NCBI GenBank assembly: GCA_964638635.1
Contig: CAZXAQ010000006.1
Location: 20,830 to 84,829 of the forward strand
From: SZUA-430 sp964638635
Lineage (GTDB): Bacteria > Pseudomonadota > Alphaproteobacteria > Micropepsales > Micropepsaceae
DNA length: 64,000 bases
Reading direction: 5' to 3'
The notes beneath the pieces are model-generated. The model was not told the origin of the DNA. It made no database searches and saw only the letters and a list, made by a program, of their open reading frames with translations. This document shows positions 24,321 through 33,694 of this stretch, one piece after another (position 1 is the first letter of the stretch; the number at the start of each line of letters is the position of its first letter). The translations under genes were made by a program, and so were the position numbers.

Positions 24321-25451
24321 ATGTCCGGAATTCAGAATTATATGTTCCGGCAGGTCACCGGGCCGCTTTTGTTCTTCACGTTCGTGCTGACGGGCGTGAT
24401 CTGGCTGTCGCAGTCGCTCCGCTTGCTGGATGTGGTGATCAATCAGAGCCAGTCGGTGGGGACGTTCATCTACCTGACGCTGCTCGGCCTGCCGCAGCTG
24501 ATGCCGCTGATCCTGCCGTTCGCGATGTTCTTTTCGGTGCTTTATGCCCTGAACCGCCTCTACACGGAGAGCGAACTCGTCGTGATGTGGGCGGCGGGGT
24601 TCAGCCGCTGGGTGGTGGTGTGGCCCATTCTCTTGATCGCGCTCGCCGTCACGATCGCGGGCTATCTCTTCGCTCTCGTGGTGATGCCGGCCGGCATGCG
24701 CGAGATGAAGAACCGCGTGTTCGAAATTCGTGCCGATCTCGTGAATACGTTCGTGCGCGAGGGCGCGTTCACAAATCCTATCAAGGGGCTGACGGTCTAT
24801 GTCAGCGAGAACAATCCGGGTGGCGAGATTCGCGGCATCCTGGTGCACGACGCGCGCAACCCAAAGGGCATTGCGACCTATATGGCGCAGAGCGGTTTGC
24901 TCGCAAACACGCCGACCGGCCCGCGCCTGATCATGAACCAAGGCAACGTCCAGTGGCTTGAGGGTGGCGAAGGGCGGCTGAAGATTCTGAACTTCGAAAA
25001 GTACACTTTCGATCTCAGCCAGTTCGACAAGGGGGTGGATGCGCGGGTCCCGGAGGTAACGGAACTCTGGTTGAACGAATTGCTCTACCCGAAGGCGAGC
25101 TTGCCGGAGAAACAGCAGCGGAAATACATCGCGGAAGCCCATAACCGGTTGAGCGGGCCGCTTTACAGCATCGTGTTCGCGCTGATTGCGGTGGTCGCGC
25201 TCGTCGGCGGCAACTTCAACCGGCGCGGCTATGGGGGGCGGATCGGCTTGGCGTTCCTCGCGATGTTCGCGGCGCGCTTGCCGGGCTTCGCATTCCAACA
25301 ATGGACCGCATCGAAGCCCGATACGGCGTTCCTGATGTATGTTTGGCCGTCGCTTTGGATCATTGGCCTGCTCTTCGTTTTGGTCCATCCCAGTTTCGAA
25401 CGGCTGCGTAAGGGCAAAATGGCCGAGCCCGTGGCGGAGGGCACGCAATGA
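24321..25451 (+). CDS. lptF: LPS export permease LptF
   Basis: A 376-residue inner-membrane subunit of the LptB2FGC transporter that lifts lipopolysaccharide out of the inner membrane. It has the YjgP/YjgQ plan: opening IQNYMFRQVTGPLLFF, helices around residues 10-120, a periplasmic beta-jellyroll of about 150 residues, then three C-terminal helices (YSIVFALIAVVALVGGNF). ATG 24321 was chosen over an ATG at 24306 because GCGAAGGCCG sits in front of it. The stop overlaps the lptG start (ATGA). Confidence 0.95.
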   Translation: MSGIQNYMFRQVTGPLLFFTFVLTGVIWLSQSLRLLDVVINQSQSVGTFIYLTLLGLPQLMPLILPFAMFFSVLYALNRLYTESELVVMWAAGFSRWVVVWPILLIALAVTIAGYLFALVVMPAGMREMKNRVFEIRADLVNTFVREGAFTNPIKGLTVYVSENNPGGEIRGILVHDARNPKGIATYMAQSGLLANTPTGPRLIMNQGNVQWLEGGEGRLKILNFEKYTFDLSQFDKGVDARVPEVTELWLNELLYPKASLPEKQQRKYIAEAHNRLSGPLYSIVFALIAVVALVGGNFNRRGYGGRIGLAFLAMFAARLPGFAFQQWTASKPDTAFLMYVWPSLWIIGLLFVLVHPSFERLRKGKMAEPVAEGTQ

Positions 25452-26542
25452 ATTTCGGCTGGACGATGTCGAAATACCTCGCGAAGCAATTCGCCATCAG
25501 CGTCGCGTTGGTGTTCGGCATTTGCGTCACGCTCGCCTTCGTCATCGACGTCGTCGAGCTTTTGAACCGTACGGCGGGGCGCGAGAGTGTGCCGCTGACC
25601 ACGATCATCCGTATGGCGTTGTTGAAGCTTCCGAACCTCACCGAGAAGATGATGCCGTTCGCGGTCTTGTTCGGCGCGATCTGGTGTTTCGCGCGTCTGA
25701 CGCGCAGCCAAGAGCTTGTCGTCGCGCGGGCTTCGGGTGTGTCGGCGTGGCTGTTCCTGGCCCCCGCGCTGGTTACGGCGCTCCTCATCGGGGCCTTCAT
25801 GACCACCGTCTACAACCCGTTCGCGGCCACGCTGATCTCGTACTACGAGGAGTTGGAGGCTCGCTACATCCGCGGGAGGCCCTCACTGCTGGCCGTGTCG
25901 GCCAACGGGTTGTGGTTGCGCCAAGGGGACGAGAAGGGCCAGACCGTCATTCACGCCCTGCATGTGTCCGACAGCGGCCTCAAGCTCCAGGACGTGATCA
26001 TGTTCATCTATGAGGGAAAAGACCAGTTTCGCGGCCGAATCGACGCCGGGGCGGCGCAGCTTCTGAAGGACAAATGGCACCTCGAGAAGGCCTGGGTCAC
26101 AGGTCCGGACCGTCCAGCTGTGTTCTATCCGTCACTCGACGTCAAAACGTCGTTAACTCCGGACCAAATTCAAGAAAGCTTTGCAACCCCAGATACTATC
26201 GCGTTTTGGGACCTTCCCGGCTTCATCTCCCAGGCGGAAGCAGCAGGCTTTTCGGCCACAAAACATAGGCTCCACTACCATGCCTTGCTTGCGGCCCCGA
26301 TGCTCTTGTGCGCTATGATATTTGTCGCGGCGGCATTCTCGCTTCGGCTGGCGCGTCTAGGGGGGGCTGCGAGGCTCATACTCTCGGGCGTTCTGACGGG
26401 ATTCTTGCTCTATTTCTTCACGGACGTGACACACGCCCTGGGGATGTCGGGCACTGTTCCGGTGGCCTTGGCAGCGTGGGCGCCGGCTACGACTGCGTTG
26501 TTGTTTGGTATGGCGTCATTGTTCAATCAGGAGGACGGATGA
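25448..26542 (+). CDS. lptG: LPS export permease LptG
   Basis: A 364-residue partner of LptF with the same layout: N-terminal helices (FAISVALVFGICVTLAFVIDV), the conserved LKLPNLTEKMMPFAVLFG that contacts the LptB ATPase, a periplasmic jellyroll and C-terminal helices (YHALLAAPMLLCAMIFVAAAF). It receives LPS and passes it through LptC to the periplasmic bridge. lptB, lptC and lptA are not in the window. It overlaps lptF by four bases and the lptD start by four. Confidence 0.95.
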   Translation: MNFGWTMSKYLAKQFAISVALVFGICVTLAFVIDVVELLNRTAGRESVPLTTIIRMALLKLPNLTEKMMPFAVLFGAIWCFARLTRSQELVVARASGVSAWLFLAPALVTALLIGAFMTTVYNPFAATLISYYEELEARYIRGRPSLLAVSANGLWLRQGDEKGQTVIHALHVSDSGLKLQDVIMFIYEGKDQFRGRIDAGAAQLLKDKWHLEKAWVTGPDRPAVFYPSLDVKTSLTPDQIQESFATPDTIAFWDLPGFISQAEAAGFSATKHRLHYHALLAAPMLLCAMIFVAAAFSLRLARLGGAARLILSGVLTGFLLYFFTDVTHALGMSGTVPVALAAWAPATTALLFGMASLFNQEDG

Positions 26543-28737
26543 AGGTTGCGTATCGCCTCATCGCCGGTCTTCCGATTCTGCTGAGTACAGCCTCCATTGC
26601 CGCTGCCGCGGGTCACGCGCCGGTGATACTTCCGCTTGCCGGTCTGATGGCCGATGAGCCTGCCGCTTCCGCGCCGCAACAACCGAACGGCGAAAAGAAG
26701 GAAGAAGTTCTCATCCGCGCCGACAAGATGACCTACGACGCGAACACGAGCGTGGTCACCGCCGAAGGCAATGTCGAGGTCACTTACGGGCCGCGTACGC
26801 TGCTCGCCGAAAAGCTAACCTACAACCAAGAAACCCGCGTCGTGATCGCCGAAGGCAACGCGACGATCCGCGAAGCAAACGGCACCACGCTTTCGGGTTC
26901 GCGCATCGAAGTCACCGACGACATGCGCGAAGGCATCATCGAGAGCATGAACGTCATCATTGCCGGCCGCGGCCGCTTGGCCGCCGCGCGCGCCACGCGT
27001 ACCGGCGGCAACATGATGACGCTGGAGAAGGCTGCCTACACGACGTGCGAGCCTTGCAAGGAGGATCCCTCGAAGGCGCCGACCTGGCAAATCAAGGCGT
27101 TCCGCGTGATCTACAATCAGGCTAAGGCGCGGGTCGAATACGAAGACGCATTCTTCGAAGTGTTCGGGGTTCCGATCGCGTATCTGCCGTATTTCTCGCA
27201 CTCCGATCCGGAAGCACCGCGGCAGTCGGGCTTCCTTGTTCCCGGCGTCGGTCATTCGACGGATATCGGCTACTTCGTCGAGGTGCCGTACTACTTCGCG
27301 CTCGACCCCAGCTACGACTTGCTGGTCACGCCGGTGTACACGGAGAACGACGGGCCGTTGCTCAAAGGCGAGTGGCGGCAGCGCGTCGTCGACGGTCAAT
27401 ACTACGTCCAGGCCAGCGGCCGTTACGGGCAGCCGCGCAACCGCTTCGGCGTCGAATACGGCGACGAGACCCTGCAAGGCCACGTGTTCGGCCAAGGGCG
27501 CTTCCAGATCGACGACGTCTGGCGCTGGGGCTACGACGCCGAAGTGACGTCGAACGACACTTATCTCAAACGCTACGACATTTCGTCGAAGGACCGGTTG
27601 GTCAACAACCTGTTCATCGAAGGTATCGACGGTCGTTCGTATGCCGCGGTCAACGGCTGGTACTTCCAGGGCCTTCGCGAAGGCGACGATCCCGGCTTGA
27701 CGCCGCTGGTGCTGCCGCTGGTCGAACTGGAATATGTGCCCGACGAGACCGTGCTTGGCGGGCGCTTCCAGTTGAGCGGCAACGCGCTCTATCTGCATCG
27801 CGGCGAAGGCCGCGATACGGCGCGCGCTTCGGCGACGGCGGCGTGGAAACTCCCGGTCACGACGACCGGCGGCCACCTGTTCACATTCTTCGCGAATTTG
27901 CGCGCCGACGGCTATCACGTAACCGACACCGGCCTCAGTGGAACGGAAACGCAAACCATCGGCCGCATTCTGCCGTGGGCGGGCGTCGAGTGGCGCTATC
28001 CGATGGTGCGCACGGATTGGGGCTGGAAGCACGTGATCGAGCCCATCGTGCAGCTGGTCGGCGCGCCTTACGGCGGCAACCCCGACGAGATTCCGAACGA
28101 AGACAGCGCCGCCTTCGAATTCGACGAGACCAATCTGTTCTCGTTCAACAAGTTTCCGGGCCTCGATCGTTGGGAGACGGGACCGCGCGTGAACGTAGGC
28201 TTCCGCACGGCCGCCTATTTCGACGAAGGCTTCATCGAGGCGATTGTCGGCGAGAGCTTCCGCTTCCACGAAGACGATGCCTTCACCGAGGAATCGGGCT
28301 TGCGGAACCAGCAATCCGACTATGTGGGCCGCTTGACCATTCAGCCGGACGACCATTTCCGGCTCGTCCACCGCTTCCGTATCGACCAAAGCGCGTTCCG
28401 GTACGAGCGCAACGAAATCTACGGCGAGGCTTTCGACCCGGATTGGTACACGTTCCGCGCGGGCTATCTGCTGCTGGAGCCGGAGCCGCTGATTCCGGTG
28501 CAACGCGAAGAAGTTTCGCTGGAAGGCCGCGTCCGCACGATCGAGCACATTTGGTTTCGGGCGTCCGGCCGGCGCGACCTCGCCGACGAGCAAATGATCG
28601 AAAGCAAGTTCGGTCTTTCCTACGAGGACGACTGTGCGGAGTTCGGCCTGGACTTCCGCCGCCGGTTCACGCGCGACCGCGATATCGAGCCCGCCTCGTC
28701 GTTCCTGTTCACGTTCCGTCTGAAAGGCGTGAATTGA
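26539..28737 (+). CDS. lptD: LPS-assembly protein LptD
   Basis: A 732-residue outer-membrane protein that with LptE inserts LPS into the outer leaflet. ATG 26539 lies behind TCAGGAGGACGG and overlaps the lptG stop. A signal peptide (residues 1-27) is followed by an OstA/LptA-like domain (about 50-150, RADKMTYDANTSVVTAEGN and repeats of it) and the large beta barrel. The cysteines for the essential disulfides are arranged as CEPC (170 and 173) near the N-terminal domain and a single Cys699 in the last strands; Escherichia has a pair there. The barrel ends FLFTFRLKGVN. Confidence 0.94.
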   Translation: MKVAYRLIAGLPILLSTASIAAAAGHAPVILPLAGLMADEPAASAPQQPNGEKKEEVLIRADKMTYDANTSVVTAEGNVEVTYGPRTLLAEKLTYNQETRVVIAEGNATIREANGTTLSGSRIEVTDDMREGIIESMNVIIAGRGRLAAARATRTGGNMMTLEKAAYTTCEPCKEDPSKAPTWQIKAFRVIYNQAKARVEYEDAFFEVFGVPIAYLPYFSHSDPEAPRQSGFLVPGVGHSTDIGYFVEVPYYFALDPSYDLLVTPVYTENDGPLLKGEWRQRVVDGQYYVQASGRYGQPRNRFGVEYGDETLQGHVFGQGRFQIDDVWRWGYDAEVTSNDTYLKRYDISSKDRLVNNLFIEGIDGRSYAAVNGWYFQGLREGDDPGLTPLVLPLVELEYVPDETVLGGRFQLSGNALYLHRGEGRDTARASATAAWKLPVTTTGGHLFTFFANLRADGYHVTDTGLSGTETQTIGRILPWAGVEWRYPMVRTDWGWKHVIEPIVQLVGAPYGGNPDEIPNEDSAAFEFDETNLFSFNKFPGLDRWETGPRVNVGFRTAAYFDEGFIEAIVGESFRFHEDDAFTEESGLRNQQSDYVGRLTIQPDDHFRLVHRFRIDQSAFRYERNEIYGEAFDPDWYTFRAGYLLLEPEPLIPVQREEVSLEGRVRTIEHIWFRASGRRDLADEQMIESKFGLSYEDDCAEFGLDFRRRFTRDRDIEPASSFLFTFRLKGVN

Positions 28738-28766
28738 GGCCGAAATCGGGCCGTTTCAGCCTGGCG

Positions 28767-28799
28767 TAACCACCATTGATCGGACACGGGAAGTGGTTA
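28767..28799 (+). promoter_or_regulatory. Inverted repeat in the leader before surA
   Basis: TAACCAC (28767-28773) and GTGGTTA (28793-28799), perfect 7-base arms with a 19-base spacer, between the lptD stop and surA. A TTGATC and TTATTC pair lies inside with a short 15-base spacer, so a weak promoter is possible. Confidence 0.3.
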
Positions 28800-28890
28800 T
28801 TCTCCCGGACGTTGTGGCGCCCGGCGGGGTTGAGTCTCACCCCTGCCCTGTCCGGTGAAGCCTAGTTGCTCTCGTTTCGCGGAAGCTGCG

Positions 28891-30276
28891 ATGTTCAGTC
28901 GGTCCCTCGTTCGTACCCTTGCTGCCGGCAGCCTTTGCGTCGCGGCCATGCTCGCCGTTTCCGGCGATCACTCAAGCGCCGCCGGCGCGACGCAAGAGCC
29001 GCGCACGATGCGCGCGGCCGCCGTCGTCAACGACATCATCATTTCGACGTTCGACCTCGATCAGCGCATCAAGCTGGTGATGGTCACGTCGAACGCGCAA
29101 GGCGCGGATGCGGCCAAGCGTCTGCGGCCGCAGGTGCTGCGGCAGCTGGTCGACGAGCTTTTGCAACTGCAAGAAGCGCAAAAGGCGAACGTCAAGATCA
29201 CGACCGAAGAACTGGAAAAGAACTTCAAACGCATCGCGCAACAGAACCAGACGACAACCGACGCCATCAACAAGATGCTCGATGACAACGGCATCGCGCG
29301 CGTAACGCTGCAGAACCAGCTGAAGGCAGACTTGGCGTGGCAGAAGCTGATCCAAGGCCGTCTTGCGGCGCGCGTTACGGTGTCGGACGAGGAAGTCGAC
29401 GCCGCCTATCAGCAGGCCCTCCGGGCCGCTTCGCAGACACAGTACCTGGTGTCGGAGATTTTCATCGCGGTCGACGTGCCGGAAGCCGAAGAACAGGCGC
29501 GGCAGAGCATCCAAAGCATCCTGGGGCACCTGCGCGGCGGCGCGCAGTTCTCGGCGATCGCGCGTCAGTTCAGCCAGGCGTCCTCGGCCACGAATGGCGG
29601 CGACATAGGTTGGGTCGGCGAAGGCGACGTGCCGACGGCGGTGGCCGAGACGCTGCGCAAGATGTCGCCGGGCGGCGTGTCCGAGCCCGTTCGTGCGGCC
29701 GGCGGCTACTATGTGATCGGCTTGCGCGAGAAGAGGCTTCCGAAGGATTCCAAGGTGGCGACACCGGAGGCGGCGGGTCCCGCCAAGCCGCAAGTTGCGC
29801 AGAAGATGAAGGGCACTTTGACGCTCGGCCGCGTGGCGATCCCGCTTTCCGACGGCGCGTCGAAGGCCAAACAGGAGCAGGCCAAGGCCCTTTCGGTCGA
29901 GCTCTATCGCTCGATCAACGGCTGCGCCACGGCCGGCCAGGTGGCGAGTTCGCGGGGCGCGAAGTTCGAGATGCTGGGTAGCATCACCGTCAAGGACATG
30001 GCGCCCCAATTTGTGAAGATTCTCGAGCAGACGCCGAACGGGCGCGCGACGCCGCCGTTGCGCGGCGCAGCCGGCGTGGAGCTCTTCGTCATCTGTTCGG
30101 GCGGCATGGTTCCGGCTCCGGGCCTGCAGACCGCCGGGGCCACGACGACAAAGGCCAAGGACGTGACGAAGGAAGACGTCGAGAACCGCCTGTTTAACCA
30201 GGAACTCTCGATGCTCGCGCGGCGCTATCTGCGCGACCTGCGCCGCGACGCCACGATCGAGATGCGGGACGACTAG
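28891..30276 (+). CDS. surA: Periplasmic chaperone/peptidyl-prolyl isomerase SurA
   Basis: A 461-residue exported chaperone that escorts outer-membrane barrels, including LptD. ATG 28891 follows GCGGAAGCTGCG and opens the signal peptide FSRSLVRTLAAGSLCVAAML. Residues 45-170 are the SurA N-terminal chaperone domain (VVNDIIISTFDLDQRIKL). One parvulin domain follows (SEIFIAVDVPEAEEQA to NGGDIGWVGEGDVP, GGYYVIGLREKR); Escherichia has two, and single-parvulin forms are common in alphaproteobacteria. A C-terminal region of about 160 residues completes the chaperone module. The pdxA gene follows after seven bases. Confidence 0.93.
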   Translation: MFSRSLVRTLAAGSLCVAAMLAVSGDHSSAAGATQEPRTMRAAAVVNDIIISTFDLDQRIKLVMVTSNAQGADAAKRLRPQVLRQLVDELLQLQEAQKANVKITTEELEKNFKRIAQQNQTTTDAINKMLDDNGIARVTLQNQLKADLAWQKLIQGRLAARVTVSDEEVDAAYQQALRAASQTQYLVSEIFIAVDVPEAEEQARQSIQSILGHLRGGAQFSAIARQFSQASSATNGGDIGWVGEGDVPTAVAETLRKMSPGGVSEPVRAAGGYYVIGLREKRLPKDSKVATPEAAGPAKPQVAQKMKGTLTLGRVAIPLSDGASKAKQEQAKALSVELYRSINGCATAGQVASSRGAKFEMLGSITVKDMAPQFVKILEQTPNGRATPPLRGAAGVELFVICSGGMVPAPGLQTAGATTTKAKDVTKEDVENRLFNQELSMLARRYLRDLRRDATIEMRDD

Positions 30277-30283
30277 GATCCGC

Positions 30284-31291
30284 ATGGCCGACACCTTACG
30301 GCCGCTTGCACTGACCATGGGCGAACCCGCGGGAATCGCGGGTGAGATCGCGATCAAGGCTTGGCATGCGCCGGACGGACGTCCGGTGCCCGCCTTCTGC
30401 GTGATCGGGGATCCCGATTGGCTGCGCGCAGAGACGCACCGGGTGAAGAGCCACCTGCATGTGGTCGAAGTGGGCTCGATGGCGGAAGCAGGGAAGCGCT
30501 TCTTCGAGGGGCTGCCGGTGCTGCCGGAGCGGTTGGCGGTGAAGGCCTCGCCTGCGAAGGCCGACGCGCGCAACGCCGACGCGGTTATCGCCTCGATCCG
30601 CAAGGCGGTGGCTCTGGCCCAGAGCGGCGAGGCCGGCGGCGTCGTGACGAACCCGATCCACAAGGCGACGCTCTACGGCGCGGGATTCAAGTTTCCCGGG
30701 CATACGGAGTATCTGGCCGAGCTGTGCGGTGGGGCGAAGCCGGTGATGATGCTTGCGATCGAAGGGCTGCGCGTGGTGCCGGTGACGGTTCATTTGTCGC
30801 TGGCCGAGGCGTGCCGCGCGCTGACCACCGACGCCATCGTGGCGGCGGCGGCGGGCGCACACGAGGCGCTCACGCGAGACTTCGGGATTGCGGCACCACG
30901 GCTCGCCGTCGCCGCGCTAAATCCGCATGCGGGCGAAGGCGGGGCCATGGGCGTCGAGGAGCAGACGATCATCGCGCCGGCGATCGCCGAGTTGCAAAAG
31001 CGCGGGATCGACGCGAAGGGGCCGCATCCGGCCGACACGCTGTTTCACGCGGCCGCGCGCACGCGCTACGACGCGGCGATCTGTATGTATCACGATCAGG
31101 CGCTGATCCCCTTGAAGACGCTCGACTTTGCGGGCGGGGTGAATGTGACGTTGGGCCTGCCGATCGTGCGGACGTCGCCCGATCACGGCACGGCGTTCGA
31201 CATCGCGGGACAAGATAAGGCCGATCCATCGAGTTTGCTTGCCGCGCTTCGGCTTGCAGCGCGGATCGCTGCTCAGCGCAAACGCGCATGA
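30284..31291 (+). CDS. pdxA: 4-hydroxythreonine-4-phosphate dehydrogenase
   Basis: A 335-residue enzyme of the DXP-dependent vitamin B6 pathway: NAD-dependent oxidation of 4-phosphohydroxy-L-threonine to the amino ketone that PdxJ condenses. The family opening LALTMGEPAGIAGEI is present, and the metal-binding histidines are in KFPGHTEYLAEL, VPVTVHLSLAEA and CMYHDQALIPLK. Length matches PdxA (329 in Escherichia). It lies between surA and rsmA, the same order as in Escherichia, and its stop overlaps the rsmA start (ATGA). Confidence 0.96.
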   Translation: MADTLRPLALTMGEPAGIAGEIAIKAWHAPDGRPVPAFCVIGDPDWLRAETHRVKSHLHVVEVGSMAEAGKRFFEGLPVLPERLAVKASPAKADARNADAVIASIRKAVALAQSGEAGGVVTNPIHKATLYGAGFKFPGHTEYLAELCGGAKPVMMLAIEGLRVVPVTVHLSLAEACRALTTDAIVAAAAGAHEALTRDFGIAAPRLAVAALNPHAGEGGAMGVEEQTIIAPAIAELQKRGIDAKGPHPADTLFHAAARTRYDAAICMYHDQALIPLKTLDFAGGVNVTLGLPIVRTSPDHGTAFDIAGQDKADPSSLLAALRLAARIAAQRKRA

Positions 31292-32145
31292 GCGCGGGCG
31301 ACGGCCTGCCGCCGCTTCGCGAGGTGATTGCGCAGCTCGGTTTGAGTGCGCGCAAGGCGCTGGGGCAGAATTTCCTCTTTGATTTGAACCTGACGCGGCG
31401 GATCGCGCGTGAAGGCGGTCCGCTGGCCGGACGAACCGTCATCGAGGTTGGGCCGGGGCCCGGCGGACTGACGCGGGCGCTGCTGGCCGAGGGCGCGGGA
31501 CGGGTGGTCGCGATCGAGCGGGATGAGCGCTGCTTGCCGGCGCTTGAGGCGGTCAGCGCGGCGTATGGCGGGCGGCTGACGGTCGTCTCCGGCGATGCGC
31601 TGAAGGCGGATGAGGCGGCGCTTGCTGGCGGGCGGGCCGTTGTGGTCGCGAACCTGCCCTACAACGTCGCGACGGTGCTGCTCATCAAGTGGCTGACGGC
31701 CGAGCCTTGGCCGCCTTGGTTCGAGGCGCTGACGTTGATGTTTCAGCGCGAGGTGGCAGAGCGGATTGTGGCCAAGCCCGGCGGGCATGCGTATGGGCGG
31801 CTTTCGGTGATCAGCCAGTGGCGGACGGCGCCGCGGATTCTCTTCGACGTGCATCGGAGCGCCTTCACGCCACCGCCGAAGGTGACGTCGAGCGTGGTGC
31901 GGTTCGAGTTGCTAGCCAAGCCGCGCGGCGAGGCCTCCCCTGCCCTGCTCGAGCGCGTGACCGCGGCGGCGTTCGGACAGCGGCGGAAGATGCTGCGCTC
32001 GAGCCTGAAGTCGCTGGGGCCGTTCAGCGACACGTTGATCGCGGAGGCGGGGCTCGATCCGACGGCGCGGGCGGAGGAGATCCCGGTCGAGGGGTTTGCG
32101 GCGCTGGCGCGGGCGTTAGGCCGTCAGACCGCGCACGAACTCTGA
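31288..32145 (+). CDS. rsmA: 16S rRNA dimethyladenosine transferase
   Basis: A 285-residue SAM-dependent enzyme (KsgA) that dimethylates A1518 and A1519 of 16S rRNA during late 30S maturation. Motifs: QNFLFDLNLTRRIA, SAM loop VEVGPGPGGLTRALL, acidic VVAIERDERC, and catalytic NLPYNVAT. The C-terminal domain includes FGQRRKMLRSSLK. It is the last gene of the lptF operon in this window; its 3' end overlaps the convergent gmk gene by 30 bases, so both transcripts must read through each other's coding end or stop inside it. Confidence 0.96.
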   Translation: MSAGDGLPPLREVIAQLGLSARKALGQNFLFDLNLTRRIAREGGPLAGRTVIEVGPGPGGLTRALLAEGAGRVVAIERDERCLPALEAVSAAYGGRLTVVSGDALKADEAALAGGRAVVVANLPYNVATVLLIKWLTAEPWPPWFEALTLMFQREVAERIVAKPGGHAYGRLSVISQWRTAPRILFDVHRSAFTPPPKVTSSVVRFELLAKPRGEASPALLERVTAAAFGQRRKMLRSSLKSLGPFSDTLIAEAGLDPTARAEEIPVEGFAALARALGRQTAHEL

Positions 32146-32748
32146 GAGGCCGGTCTGGCGGGTGCGCTTGTAACGCTCGGCCTCGACGATGAAAGCGATG
32201 CGGGTTTCGGCGGCTTGGATGTCGTCGTTGACGATCACGTAGTCGTATTCGGCCCAGTGGCTGATCTCGTCGTTCGCCTTCGCCATGCGCCCGGCCACGA
32301 CTTCGGGCGTGTCTTGCGCGCGCGATTTTAGACGGCGTTCGAGTTCGCTGCGCGAGGGCGGCAGGATGAAGATCGAGACCACGTCTTCGCGCGCCTCTTG
32401 CTTCAGCTGTTGCGTGCCTTGCCAGTCGATGTCGAAGAGCACGTCTAGGCCTTGGGCCAGTGCTTCTTCCACCGGCTCGCGCGGGGTGCCGTAGCTGTGG
32501 CCGAAGACGGTCGCGTGCTCCAAGAGTTCGCCGCGCTTGACCTTCTCTTGGAACGCGACCGGCGAGATGAAGTAGTAATCCTGGCCGTGGACCTCGGTCG
32601 GGCGTTTCGCGCGCGTCGTGACCGAGACCGACATCGTGAAGTTCTGATCGGTTTCGAGCAGGCGTTTGGCGAGCGTCGTCTTGCCCGCGCCTGAGGGCGA
32701 CGACAACACCAGCATCATGCCGCGGCGCTTGATCGTGGTCAGGGTCAT
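32116..32748 (-). CDS. gmk: Guanylate kinase
   Basis: A 210-residue kinase converting GMP to GDP. P-loop SSPSGAGKTTLA lies near residues 16-27; the GMP-binding region has VSVTTRAKRPTEVHGQDYYF and the conserved Tyr/Glu of HSYGTPREPV; IDWQGTQQLK is the Walker B-like segment. ATG 32748 overlaps the yicC stop (ATGA), which decides the start; the frame is open much further upstream. A yicC-gmk pair is usual in bacteria. The 3' end overlaps rsmA. Confidence 0.96.
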   Translation of the reverse strand: MTLTTIKRRGMMLVLSSPSGAGKTTLAKRLLETDQNFTMSVSVTTRAKRPTEVHGQDYYFISPVAFQEKVKRGELLEHATVFGHSYGTPREPVEEALAQGLDVLFDIDWQGTQQLKQEAREDVVSIFILPPSRSELERRLKSRAQDTPEVVAGRMAKANDEISHWAEYDYVIVNDDIQAAETRIAFIVEAERYKRTRQTGLSEFVRGLTA

Positions 32749-33635
32749 TCGACGTTTTGCACCTGTTCGCGCAGCTGATCGATCGTGGCCTTCAGTTCGA
32801 GGCCGACGCGCGTCAGCTGGATGTCCGAGGACTTCGAGCAGAGCGTGTTCGCTTCGCGGTTCAGCTCCTGCGCCAGGAAATCGAGGCGGCGGCCTTGCGC
32901 GCCGGCGTCGGCGAACAGCGTGCGGGCTTGGGTGAGGTGCGACTTCAGGCGGTCGATTTCCTCCCGGACGTCGGCTTTGACCAGCAGCGTCGCGATCTCT
33001 TGGGCGAGGCGGTCTTCGGTGAGGCCGGGGCGGGCTTTGAGGATATCGTCGATCGAATTCTTGAGCCGCGTGCGCAGCTGGTCCGGTTGCGTGGCGGCGA
33101 GGGTTTCGGCTTCGGCGACGAGGCCGTCCATGCGCTGCGTGTGGTGCTTCAGGATCGCGTCGAGGCGGGCGCCTTCGTCGCGGCGGGCGGCTTTCAGCGC
33201 GTCGAAGGCGTTGGCGAGGCTGCCCAAGACGGCCGCGTCGCGGGCGGCGAGTTCGGCTTCGCCGAGCGGCGGGCCTTGCGCGTCGATCACGCCACGGAGC
33301 GAGAGAATGCCGTCGAGCGTGGGCGGGGCGGCTTTGACCGTGCCTTCGAGCTGCTTCAGCGCGGCGAGGACTTGTTGCAACGCTTCCTGGTTCACGCGGA
33401 TGGCGCCGCGCGAGGGGTCGGCGTCGAGCGTCAGCGAGGACGTGATGGCGCCCCTTGTGAAGCGCTCGTTCGCGAGCATGCGGGCGGGCTGTTCCAGGCC
33501 CTCGAAGCCCTCCGGCACGCGCACGCGCACGTCGAGGCCGCGCGAGTTCACGCTGCGCACCTCCCAATGCCAGCGCCAGGCGCCTTGGGCGCCTTGCGTG
33601 CGGGCGAATCCGGTCATGCTGGAAAGGGGCATCAA
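32745..33635 (-). CDS. YicC-family endoribonuclease
   Basis: A 296-residue protein of the YicC/YloC family, metal-dependent RNases in Escherichia and Bacillus. The conserved opening SSMTGFARTQG and EVRSVNSRGLDVRVRVPE are present, as is the C-terminal DUF1732 helix GRRLDFLAQELNREANTLCSKS with the His-poor but Glu/Asn-rich signature of the family. A second ATG three bases further (MPLSSMTGF) is an equally good start. It overlaps gmk by four bases; mltG ends 59 bases upstream. Confidence 0.92.
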   Translation of the reverse strand: MMPLSSMTGFARTQGAQGAWRWHWEVRSVNSRGLDVRVRVPEGFEGLEQPARMLANERFTRGAITSSLTLDADPSRGAIRVNQEALQQVLAALKQLEGTVKAAPPTLDGILSLRGVIDAQGPPLGEAELAARDAAVLGSLANAFDALKAARRDEGARLDAILKHHTQRMDGLVAEAETLAATQPDQLRTRLKNSIDDILKARPGLTEDRLAQEIATLLVKADVREEIDRLKSHLTQARTLFADAGAQGRRLDFLAQELNREANTLCSKSSDIQLTRVGLELKATIDQLREQVQNVE

Positions 33636-33694
33636 TCTCCGGCCTTTACCGAGTCAGGCCGGACTCTAGGGGGTGTGGGGCGCGCGCTCAACGT

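Noticed and set aside
26815..28593. 592-codon minus-strand open frame opposite lptD
   Set aside because: Shadow of lptD; no family features.
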